A stretch of 64,000 bases of DNA from Mitsuaria chitosanitabida ATCC BAA-476 = NBRC 102408 (GTDB taxonomy: Bacteria; Pseudomonadota; Gammaproteobacteria; Burkholderiales; Burkholderiaceae_C): the NCBI RefSeq assembly GCF_001598255.1, contig NZ_BCYP01000007.1:62001-126000 (forward strand), given 5' to 3'. The position numbers and the translations under genes are program-made. Below the pieces are notes generated by a model. The model was given only the letters and a program-made list of their open reading frames with translations, was not told the origin of the DNA and did no database searches. Positions 23,683 to 32,000 of the stretch are shown piece by piece; the stretch's first letter is position 1; each line of letters begins with the position of its first letter.

Positions 23683-24719
23683 GTTCCACGCCGCGGCTCG
23701 CGCAACTCGATGCGCTCCGCGGCATCGCGGCGCTGGCCGTGGTGCTCTTCCACTACACGACGCGCTTCGACGAGGTCTTCGGCCACGCGCGCGATCCGCT
23801 GGTCGCGGTGCCGTACGGTTACCTCGGGGTCAACCTGTTCTTCATGATCAGCGGCTTCGTGATCTTCATGACGCTGGAGCGCACCTCGCGCCCCCTGGAC
23901 TTCGTGGTGTCGCGCTTCAGCCGGCTCTATCCCGCCTACTGGGGCGCGCTGCTGCTGACCTTCGGCCTGACCCACCTGATCGGGCTGCCCGGCAAGACCG
24001 TCGGGCTGGACGTGCTGGCGGTCAACGTGACCATGATCCAGGGCTTCTTCGGCGTGCCGCACGTCGACAACGTCTACTGGACGCTGGAGGTGGAGCTGCT
24101 CTTCTACTTCTGGGCGCTGCTGAGCCATCGCCTGGGCGGCGCCTCGGGACTCCGCAGCTTCCTGTTCGGCTGCCTGGCGCTGCGGCTGGTCTACGCCGGG
24201 GCGCTGGCGCTGTTCCAGGTCGACCTGCCCTGGGTGGGCCAGCGCTGGCTGTTGCTGCCCTACATCTGCTGGTTCGCGCTGGGCGTGGCCATCTACCGGC
24301 TGAGCCGCGGCGAGCGTGGGCAGGCCGCCGATCGCGCCGACCTGACCCTGGCCGCCGGCGCGCTGCTCGTGATGGCGCTGGCCGACGGCCCGGGCTGGGC
24401 GGTGCTGGGCGCGGTCTTCTTCGCGGTGCTGTTCGGCGCCGCGCGCGGCCGCTGGACCTGGTTGGAGCATCCCGCGCTGATCTGGCTGGGCGGGGTGTCG
24501 TACACGCTCTACCTGGTCCACGAGAACATCGGCTGGGCGATGCTGCGCCGTTTCGAGCAGTGGGGCGTGGAGGTGCACGTCGCGATCCTGCTCACGCTGA
24601 TCGGCGCGAGCCTGCTGGCCCAGCTGCTGACGGCCTTCGTCGAGCGTCCGGCGATGCGCTGGATCCGCGACCGCTATCGCGCGGGGCGACCGGCGAAGCC
24701 CGTCCCCGCCAACGGCTGA
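23679..24719 (+). CDS. Acyltransferase-3 family membrane protein
   Basis: Encodes 346 aa from GTG 23679, which overlaps the decarboxylase stop. It begins MSSTPRLAQLDALRGIAALA, the standard start of acyltransferase-3 proteins. The motif LFHYTTRF supplies the catalytic His in helix 1, and 'GYLGVNLFFMISGFVIFMTL' follows near residue 47-66, with FSRLYPAYW near 85 and 'DNVYWTLEVELLFYFWALLS' near 130. Around ten membrane helices are visible. Such proteins O-acylate (commonly O-acetylate) polysaccharides across the inner membrane. Given the SGNH esterase encoded 111 nt downstream, O-acetylation of the EPS is a reasonable inference. Confidence 0.9.
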   Translation: MSSTPRLAQLDALRGIAALAVVLFHYTTRFDEVFGHARDPLVAVPYGYLGVNLFFMISGFVIFMTLERTSRPLDFVVSRFSRLYPAYWGALLLTFGLTHLIGLPGKTVGLDVLAVNVTMIQGFFGVPHVDNVYWTLEVELLFYFWALLSHRLGGASGLRSFLFGCLALRLVYAGALALFQVDLPWVGQRWLLLPYICWFALGVAIYRLSRGERGQAADRADLTLAAGALLVMALADGPGWAVLGAVFFAVLFGAARGRWTWLEHPALIWLGGVSYTLYLVHENIGWAMLRRFEQWGVEVHVAILLTLIGASLLAQLLTAFVERPAMRWIRDRYRAGRPAKPVPANG

Positions 24720-24830
24720 GCGTCGAACCCGCGACGGGTCGACAATGCGCGCCGGCGTCCGCGAGGCCGGGCGCCGGAACCTGGCCGGCCGGTCTGCGCG
24801 CCGGCCCCAGCATGGACGCGATCGAGAGCG

Positions 24831-25796
24831 ATGACTGAAGAACGGAAGATGCCGCCGCTGCTGGCGGTGGCCATCGGCGCGGTGGCGCTGCTGTCCTGCG
24901 TGGGCATGATCACCGCGGGCGTGGCGATGCTGCGCCAGCCCGAGAAGACCACCCCGGCGGACGCGCTGGCGCGGCGCGTCGAGTCCATCCATGGCATGCC
25001 GGTGACGGCGCAGGACTGCGGCACCGTGTTCAAGGGCGAGCAGCCCGTGATCGTGGTGGTGCTGGGCCAGTCCAACGCGGGCAATCACGCGGACCGCGCC
25101 GATCCGGCGCAGGCGCCGCTGCCGCCGATCCCGGTGCTGCACGAGGGCGGCTGCGGCCTGTCCGGCGCACCACTGCCGGGCGGCACCGGCGACGGGGGCA
25201 GCCTGTGGCCGGCGGTGAACCAGGCGCTGGGCGGACGCTGGCAGGGCCATCCCATCGTCTGGTCGGTGATCGCGGTGGAGGGCACCAGCATCGACGACTG
25301 GACCCGGCCGGATGGCGCGCTGCGCCGCTACTGGACGACGCAGGTCGACCGCCTCAAGGGCACCCACTGGCCGGTGGCCGCGGTGCTGTGGCAGCAAGGC
25401 GAGGCCGATGCGCGCGATCGCACGGCGATGGCGGAGTACCGCGACGCGCTGGCCGCGCTGCGGACCGACATGGGCATGCGCGGGCTGCGCGCGCCGTGGT
25501 GGCTGGCGCGCTCGACTTACTGCCCGCCGCACGACGGCGGCCAGGTGCGCGAGGCGGTGCGGGAGCTGCTGGCGATCCCCGACAGCGGGTTCCTGGCCGG
25601 ACCGGACACCGACGCGCTGAGCCTGCCGCTGCGCAATGGCTGCCACTTCACGGCGGACGGCGTGACGCGCGCCGCGGCGCTGTGGGCGGACGCGCTGCGG
25701 CCCGAGGCCGGCAAACCCACCGCGGCGGGCCCCGCCGGGACCGCGTCGGGGCCCGCGCCGGAGGGCGCCTCGGCGTCCGACGTCAAGGTGCCGTGA
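24831..25796 (+). CDS. SGNH/SASA-type carbohydrate esterase, membrane-anchored
   Basis: Encodes 321 aa. An N-terminal hydrophobic segment (LLAVAIGAVALLSCVGMI, about residues 9-26) anchors or exports it. The nucleophile block reads 'VVVLGQSNAGNHAD' (Ser near residue 81), the middle block 'VLWQQGEADARDRTAMAEYR' (about 185-204) and the C-terminal catalytic pair region RNGCHFTADGVTRAA (about 266-280). This is the arrangement of the sialate-O-acetylesterase-like (SASA, DUF303) esterases. It would remove acetyl groups from a saccharide in the periplasm or outside. It closes the plus-strand EPS operon just before a strong terminator. A Pro/Ala-rich tail follows the domain. Confidence 0.8.
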   Translation: MTEERKMPPLLAVAIGAVALLSCVGMITAGVAMLRQPEKTTPADALARRVESIHGMPVTAQDCGTVFKGEQPVIVVVLGQSNAGNHADRADPAQAPLPPIPVLHEGGCGLSGAPLPGGTGDGGSLWPAVNQALGGRWQGHPIVWSVIAVEGTSIDDWTRPDGALRRYWTTQVDRLKGTHWPVAAVLWQQGEADARDRTAMAEYRDALAALRTDMGMRGLRAPWWLARSTYCPPHDGGQVREAVRELLAIPDSGFLAGPDTDALSLPLRNGCHFTADGVTRAAALWADALRPEAGKPTAAGPAGTASGPAPEGASASDVKVP

Positions 25797-25828
25797 CCCC
25801 CTCGTCAAGGGCGCGCAAGCCCGGGTGA

Positions 25829-25853
25829 AATTCCCCCATCGAGGGGGATTTTT
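25829..25853 (+). terminator. Rho-independent terminator after the ligase operon
   Basis: AATTCCCCCATCGAGGGGG then ATTTTT: a CCCCC/GGGGG stem extended by AAT/ATT with one bulged base, followed by a T-run, 33 nt after the esterase stop. Confidence 0.8.
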
Positions 25854-25924
25854 CGCTCTCGCGAGCGCGTATCGTCGCGGTCTCGACGGGCGGCCGACCG
25901 CCCGCGCTACCCAGGGAGGGACGA

Positions 25925-27718
25925 TTGAACGCACGCCACCTCGCGCCGCTGCTGGCGCTGATCCTGACCGGCACGGCCGGCACCGCCTTCGCCGCCGACG
26001 CCGCGCCCAAGCGCTGCGGGATCGAGACCATGGTCATCCCGGTGCGGCTGGTGGAGTCGCGACCGGTCGCGACGCTCAAGCTCAACGGCGTGCCCGTGCC
26101 CCTGCTGGTGGACAGCGGCGCGTTCTACAGCTTCCTCAGCGAGGCCAGCGCCAGGCAACTGGAGCTCAAGCTGCGCCCGCAGACCAACCTGCGCGTCTAC
26201 GGCGTCACCGGCCAGGTGCAGAACCTGAAGGTGACGACGGTCAAGAGCGTGGAGCTGGAGGGCGCGGTGCTCCCGAACGTGGAGTTCCTGGTCGGGGGCA
26301 ACGAGATCAACGCCGGGATCATGGGCGTGCTGGGCCGCAACTTCCTGTCGCTGGCCGACACGGAGTACGACCTGGCCCATGGCGAGGTCCGGCTGGTCTT
26401 CCCCAAGGGCGATTGCGAGAAGACCGTGATGGCCTACTGGGCCGGGGAGGCGCCGGTGATCGAGGCGCCGCTGATCAGCTACGCGCAGAACGACCGCGCG
26501 GTGCGGGTGCCGGTGCTGGTGAACGGGGAGAAGGTGACGGCGCTGATGGACACGGGCGCGCCGACGACCTCGCTGGCGATCAGCGCGGCGCGCAAGGCCG
26601 GCATCACCGAGTCGCAGATGACGCTGGTGGGCCGCACCGGGGGCGCGGGCGCGTCCTTCGCGCGGCGCTGGACCACCACGGTGGAGCGTTTCGAGATCGG
26701 CGGCGAGAAGGTCAGCAACAACCGCATGGACGTGACCGACACCGACGGCGGCGACTACGGCATGCTGCTGGGCCTGGACTACTTCCTGTCGCACCGGGTC
26801 TACGTGTCGCGGCTGCAGGGCAAGGTCTACGCGACCTGGAATGGCGGCGCGGTCTTCGCCAAGGGCCGCCAGCCCACCGGCGGCGCGGACCCGCGCTACG
26901 CGGCCAAGCCCGAGGAGATCGCGGCGGACGACGCCGACGGTCTGGCGCGGCGCGGCAACGCGGCGCTGGTGAACGGAGAGCCGGCGCGGGCCCTGGAGGA
27001 TCTGGACCGCGCGGTGCAGCTCAAGCCGACGGCGGAGAACTACGAGGCGCGCTCGCGGGTGAAGCTGGCGCTGAAGAAACCCAAGGAGGCGCTGGCCGAT
27101 CTGGACGAGGCGCTACGCCTGGATCCGGCGCTGTCGGAAGCGCGGCTGCGCCGCGTGCCGCTGCGCATGGCCTCGGGCGATCGCGACGGTGCCGGCGCGG
27201 ACCTGGCGGAGCTCGACGCGACGCTGCCACCGGGCTCCAACCTGCGCTCACAGCTCGGGCAGCTGCATGCGCGGCGCAACGAAGGGCCGCAGGCGATCAA
27301 GCAGTTCGATCTCTGGATCCAGACGCACCAGCGCGACGCGCGGCTGGGCCAGGTGCTGGGCGAGCGCTGCTGGTTGCGCGCGCGGATGAACCTGGAGCTG
27401 GCCAAGGCGGTCGACGACTGCAAGGACGCGGTGGACGAGGACGGCGACGACCCGCTGCTGCGCTACTTCCTGGGCTGGGCGCGGTTGCGGCAAGGGGACG
27501 CCTCGGCGGCGCGCAAGGCCTTCGACAAGTCCATCGAGCTCAAGCCCCAGCTGGCCTGGGCCCTCTACGGCCGGGGTCTGGCGCAGACGAAGCTGGGCGA
27601 GGCGGAGAAGGGCCGGCAGGATCTGGAAGCCGCGCGCAAGCTGCTGCCGGCGATCGACGAGCAGGTCAAGCGCGCGGGCTTCGCGGCGCTGGTGGAGGGG
27701 GGCGCGGCGGCGCCGTGA
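25925..27718 (+). CDS. Periplasmic retropepsin-like aspartic protease with TPR domain
   Basis: Encodes 597 aa from TTG 25925. This start is favoured by an AGGGAGG Shine-Dalgarno 6-8 nt upstream and a signal peptide (MNARHLAPLLALILTGTAGT, cleavage after AFA). Two retropepsin-like units follow. The first has the active-site motif LLVDSGAFYSFL near residue 59-70 and ends with 'GIMGVLGRNFLSL'; the second has ALMDTGAPTTSLAI near 207-220 and ends with YGMLLGLDYFLSH. From about 330 there are several TPR-type helix pairs (ALVNGEPARALEDLDRAVQL, later ARLRQGDASAARKAFDKSIE). One polypeptide thus carries both halves of a possible pseudo-dimer protease plus a protein-binding scaffold. It is monocistronic after the EPS terminator. 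Confidence 0.85.
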   Translation: MNARHLAPLLALILTGTAGTAFAADAAPKRCGIETMVIPVRLVESRPVATLKLNGVPVPLLVDSGAFYSFLSEASARQLELKLRPQTNLRVYGVTGQVQNLKVTTVKSVELEGAVLPNVEFLVGGNEINAGIMGVLGRNFLSLADTEYDLAHGEVRLVFPKGDCEKTVMAYWAGEAPVIEAPLISYAQNDRAVRVPVLVNGEKVTALMDTGAPTTSLAISAARKAGITESQMTLVGRTGGAGASFARRWTTTVERFEIGGEKVSNNRMDVTDTDGGDYGMLLGLDYFLSHRVYVSRLQGKVYATWNGGAVFAKGRQPTGGADPRYAAKPEEIAADDADGLARRGNAALVNGEPARALEDLDRAVQLKPTAENYEARSRVKLALKKPKEALADLDEALRLDPALSEARLRRVPLRMASGDRDGAGADLAELDATLPPGSNLRSQLGQLHARRNEGPQAIKQFDLWIQTHQRDARLGQVLGERCWLRARMNLELAKAVDDCKDAVDEDGDDPLLRYFLGWARLRQGDASAARKAFDKSIELKPQLAWALYGRGLAQTKLGEAEKGRQDLEAARKLLPAIDEQVKRAGFAALVEGGAAAP

Positions 27719-27768
27719 GGATGAGGCCGCCGAGGACGGCGCCGGGATGAGGGCGCCGTCGCCGCGGC

Positions 27769-28257
27769 TCAGTCGATCCGGTCGTCTCCGGCGGCGCGTT
27801 CCACGCGCGCCGCATAGCAGCCGCGCTTGGCGTAGTGCACCTGGAGGTAGTCGACTTCGGGTCGCGAGAACAACCGTTCGATGAGGGACTCGGCCTGGTC
27901 ACCGTCGACGAGGTCGGCGTCAACCATCATGCCCGTCGCGTCGAAGGCGCGGATCGAGAGGATCCGGCCACGCAGCGCCTTCGGGATCTCGTTGGTGCGA
28001 TCGAAGCGGTCGCCGCCGTTCTCTCGCAGGTAGATCGCGTGGGTGCCGCGATAGGGCGAGTCGACGTCCAGGTAGGTGTGGTTGAGCAGCAGCACCGTCT
28101 CGCCCGGCTCGGCGTCGTCGAGCGTGATGCGGTCGGGCGCGGAGCGCGGACGGTCGATCCGCACGCGCAGGATGCCGCGCTCGCGCAAGGCCTCGTCGGA
28201 CAGCGTGAAGAGCGGGCGGAACGGGGCCGGATCGAGGCCGAGGATACGGAAGTCCAT
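27769..28257 (-). CDS. DUF1203-family protein
   Basis: Encodes 162 aa, starting MDFRILGLDPAPFRPLFTLS. The layout fits DUF1203: the opening 'FRILGLDPAPFRPLF', 'PDRITLDDAEPGETVLLLNH' near residue 41-60, SPYRGTHAIYLRE near 67-79, and the conserved 'VHYAKRGCYAARVERA' at the C-terminus (about 139-154). No signal peptide. DUF1203 proteins are small cytoplasmic proteins of unknown function that are common in proteobacteria. It stands alone between the protease gene (convergent) and the nucleotidyltransferase-like gene. Confidence 0.85.
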   Translation of the reverse strand: MDFRILGLDPAPFRPLFTLSDEALRERGILRVRIDRPRSAPDRITLDDAEPGETVLLLNHTYLDVDSPYRGTHAIYLRENGGDRFDRTNEIPKALRGRILSIRAFDATGMMVDADLVDGDQAESLIERLFSRPEVDYLQVHYAKRGCYAARVERAAGDDRID

Positions 28258-28394
28258 GTGAGCGCGGCACGCGGGCCGTCGTGGTGGTGAATGGCGCTCA
28301 CGATAGAGAGGCCGACGCCACCGGTCGCGCCGGAATCGGACATGGAATTCAAGAGGTGCTCAGCGCCGCGCGATCCCGTCAGGTCGCGCACCGA

Positions 28395-28973
28395 TCATTC
28401 CGGACTCACGATCGTCAGCCACGGCCAGCGGCGCTGGTACGAGGCGGCCTTGGCCTCGAAGAGGTCGCGGTGCGGCGTCAGCGGGTTCATCGCCAGGGTG
28501 CCCGCGTAGAGCGACTCCAGGCCGTAGGGCGCGTAGATCTCGCCAGGTCGGACGCCGACGCAGGTCGACGGCACCAGGAAGCGCTCGATGCCGTCGCGCG
28601 AGCAGGTCAGCGCCTCGTACGGATGACCGAAGTCCTCCTCGTACCAGAGATGCACCCGCGCCTGGTTGATCGCCTCGATCTGGATGCCCAGGTCCCCCAG
28701 CACCTCGTCCACCCGCGCCTGCACGCGTTGCTCGGTCTCGCGGGTCAGGTCTTGCCCGTCGAAATAGAAGAGGTCGTAATCCTTGATGTCCGACTCCGGC
28801 GCGCGACCCATGCGCAGGTTCCAGACGCTCTGGAACAGGCAGCCGGCCACCAGCCAGCCGTCGGGCAGGGCGAGCCGGTCCCAGCGATCGAGGATGGTCC
28901 GGTTGTGGCGGTTGGTCAGCAGGTCGGCGAGGAAGCGCTCGCGCAGCGGCATCGGGGTCAGGGTGTCGGACAT
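28395..28973 (-). CDS. Nucleotidyltransferase-fold protein (DUF925/NTP_transf_6-like)
   Basis: Encodes 192 aa from ATG 28973 (MSDTLTPMPLRERFLADLLT); ATG 28982 is an alternative. The core motif is 'LPDGWLVAGCLFQSVWNLRM' near residue 35-54 followed by 'ESDIKDYDLFYFDGQDLTRE' near 59-78. This has the G-(x)n-DxD layout of the polymerase-beta nucleotidyltransferase fold with both carboxylates (D-Y-D). The family (COG3575-like) is widespread, cytoplasmic and uncharacterised. It may be cotranscribed with the DUF1203 gene after it; the two are 137 nt apart. Confidence 0.8.
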   Translation of the reverse strand: MSDTLTPMPLRERFLADLLTNRHNRTILDRWDRLALPDGWLVAGCLFQSVWNLRMGRAPESDIKDYDLFYFDGQDLTRETEQRVQARVDEVLGDLGIQIEAINQARVHLWYEEDFGHPYEALTCSRDGIERFLVPSTCVGVRPGEIYAPYGLESLYAGTLAMNPLTPHRDLFEAKAASYQRRWPWLTIVSPE

Positions 28974-29026
28974 GCGGATCATTCTGACCGGGCCCGCATC
29001 GCCGCTCCGGTCAGTGGAATCCCTCT

Positions 29027-32000
29027 CTAGCCGAGCGGCGAGTTCGCGCCCCCCGGGGGCGGCGCCTCGCCCGATGGGGCCGGACGGGCCGTGCCGACCG
29101 GATGTCCCGCGCCATCGGGCGGCGGGGCCTCCGGCAGTTTCACCATCTCCGGCACGCTGACCACCACCAGCGCCTGCTCCGGCGACAGCGAGGCCAGCTC
29201 CACCGACTCGCCCGCCGACTCGCGCCGGGCGCCTGGCTCGCGGGCCAGCGCGGCGCGGCAGGCGCTCTCGTTGGCGCAGACGATCACGCGCAGCCAGCGC
29301 CCCTCGTGCCGCAGTCGGACCTCCGCCTGATCCCAGTGCACCGGCAGGCAGGCGTCCACCCGCACGCGGCCCTGCGCGACGACCACGCCGCAGATCGATT
29401 CCAGCGAGGCCCGCAGCAGCCAGCCCGCCGAGCCGCTGTACCAGCTCCATCCCCCGCGTCCCACCCACGGCGGCTGCGAGTAGATGTCGCCGGCCATCAC
29501 ATAGGGCTCGATCGCGTAGGTCGGACCCAGGCGCGGATCGGCCCAGCGGTGCGCGGGGCTCAGGCCGGTGTAGACCTGCCACATCGTGTCGCGCTGGCCC
29601 AGCCGCGCCAGCGCCATCAGCGCCCACACCGCGCCGTGGTTGTACTGGCCCCCGTTCTCCCGCACCCCCGGCGCGTAGGACTGGATGTAGCCCGCGCTCG
29701 GCTGCGCGACCGCCAGCGGCGGATGCAGCAGCCGCGCCAGCCTCGCCACCGGATCGAGCAGCTGCGCGCAGGCGCTGGCCATCGCCTGCCGCGCATGCGC
29801 CGGATCGGCCGCGCCGGTCAGCACCGCCCAGCTCTGCGCGATCAGGTCGATGCGGCACTCGCTGTTGCGCGCCGAGCCCAGCGGCGAACCGTCGTCGAAG
29901 AAGCCGCGCCGGTACCAGGCGCCATCCCAGCCCGCGTCGTCCAGCGCCTTCACCCAGCCGTCACGCGCCACCTTCCAGCGCTGCGCGCGCTCGTGCTCGC
30001 CGCGGGCCGTCGCCACCGGGGCGAAGTCCTCGATCACCTGGCACAGGAACCAGGCCATCCACACCGACTCGCCCCGGCCCTCGTGGCCGACGCGATTCAT
30101 GCCGTCGTTCCAGTCGCCGGTGCCGAACAGCGGCAGGCCGTGCGCGCCGCTGTCCAGGCTGCGGTCGATGGCGCGCGCCGCGTGCTCGTAGACGGACGCC
30201 ATCGGGCCGTCGGTGCGCGGGCTCTCGTAGATGTCCTCGGCGCCCTCGGGCACGGTCTGGCCGATCAGGAAGGGTTCGGTCTGGTCGAGCAGCGAGACGT
30301 CGCCGGTGCGCGCCAGGTAGTGCGCCACCGCGTAGGGCAGCCACAGCCGGTCGTCGGAGAAATGGGTGCGCACGCCGGCGCCGCCCGGCTCGTGCCACCA
30401 GTGCTGCACATCGCCCTCGGGGAACTGCCGCGCGGCGTTGCGGCGGATCTGCTGCGCCAGGAGCTGCGGAGCGACGTCGGTCAGCGCCATCGCGTCCTGC
30501 AGCTGGTCGCGGTAGCCGAAGGCGCCGCCGGCCTGGTAGAAGCCGGCTCGCGCCCACATGCGGCAGACCAGCGTCTGATACGGCAGCCAGTGATTCGTGA
30601 GCGCGTCGAAGCGCGGATCCGGCGTCGAGACCTGGATGCCGCCGAGCAACGCCGGCCACTGCTGCCGCTGGGCCGCGAGGCGCTCGGCGGGATCGACCTG
30701 CCAGGCCGCTTCCATCAGCGCGTGCGCCTCGTCGGGTGAGCGCGCGTGGCCCAGCAGCACCGCCAGCTGGGCGGGCTGCGTCCCGTCCAGGTCGAGGCGG
30801 GCGCCCAGCCCCGCGCACGCGTCGAGGCCGCCGCCGCAGCGCCGGCTCAGGCCGGTCGGCAGCACCATGCGACCGGCGCCGTCGAAGAACTCGCGCCGGT
30901 CGCAGGTCCAGTCCTGCGTGTCCAGCCGCACCTGCGGTGAGCCCGGCCGGATGCACAGCGCCGCGGTCGCCTCGCCGAAGCCGCCCAGGTGATCGCGCTG
31001 CGTCGCCTGCAAGCTCAGCGCGCGCTCGGGTTGCGGCAGCCCGGCGCCGATCGGTCCGACCGTGAGCCAGTCGCTGTGCGTGGTCACCGACAGGCGCTCG
31101 CTGCGCGCGCTGCCCAGTTGCCACTCGGCCAGCGCCACCAGTCGCAGCCGGCGGCGCCCGCGGCCGTCGACCCGGCCGTCGCCGCGCGCATCGGCCCGGA
31201 TCGAGACCTGCACCTGCTTGATCGACGCGTCCTTGTCCACGCACCAGCACAGCTCCACCGTGAGGTCGTCCAGGTGCTGGCGGCTGCGCGTGTAGCCGAT
31301 GCCGTGCTCGATCATCAGCGGCGCGGCGCGATGCAGTTGCCGGCCCAGCGGCCAGACCCGCTCGTGGTCCAGGTCGTGCAGCAGCAGCCATTCGCCGGGC
31401 GGGTCCAGCAGCGGATCGTTGGACCAGGGCGTGACCTGGTGCATGCGGCTGTTGCCCGCCCAGGTGTAGCCGGCGCCGATCTCGGTGACCTGGCAGCCGA
31501 AGTCCGGATTCGCCAGCACGTTGACCCAGGGCCGCGAGGGATGGCGGTCCGGCGAGACCTCGAAGGAGAAGCCGCCATGCGTGCCGTCGAAGCGACCCTC
31601 CGGCGCGCGAGGGGCGGCATCGGGGGAAGGGCGCCCGACCAGCGCATGCGCGACCGGCAGGCGCGGCACGTCCTCGGCGGGGCGCAGGTCGTCGAGCCAG
31701 CGCGCCAGCTGCTGCGCGAGCGCCCGGCCGTCCGCCTGCAGCCGGACCCGCGTCAGCATCTGCAGCGTGAGCCGCTCGTCGGGCTGCAGGTCCGCGTCGC
31801 GCAGCACGTGCAGCGCGGCGCACAGATGCGCCGGCCGACCCTGGTTCTGTCCCTGCAGGCGCGATTGCAGGGCTTGAAGCGCCTGCTGCACCGGGGCCAG
31901 GTAGGAGGGCGGTTCCTCGTTGAGCACGACCAGGTCCACGCCGACGGCGTGCGCGGTCCACAGGCGCAGCGCCTTCTTGAGCGCGCGCACGAGGTCGATG

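Noticed and set aside
8480-25796. Exosortase (xrtA) gene within the EPS locus
   Set aside because: No protein with the multi-pass exosortase pattern and its Cys/Arg/His catalytic set is seen in this window; only associated genes are present.
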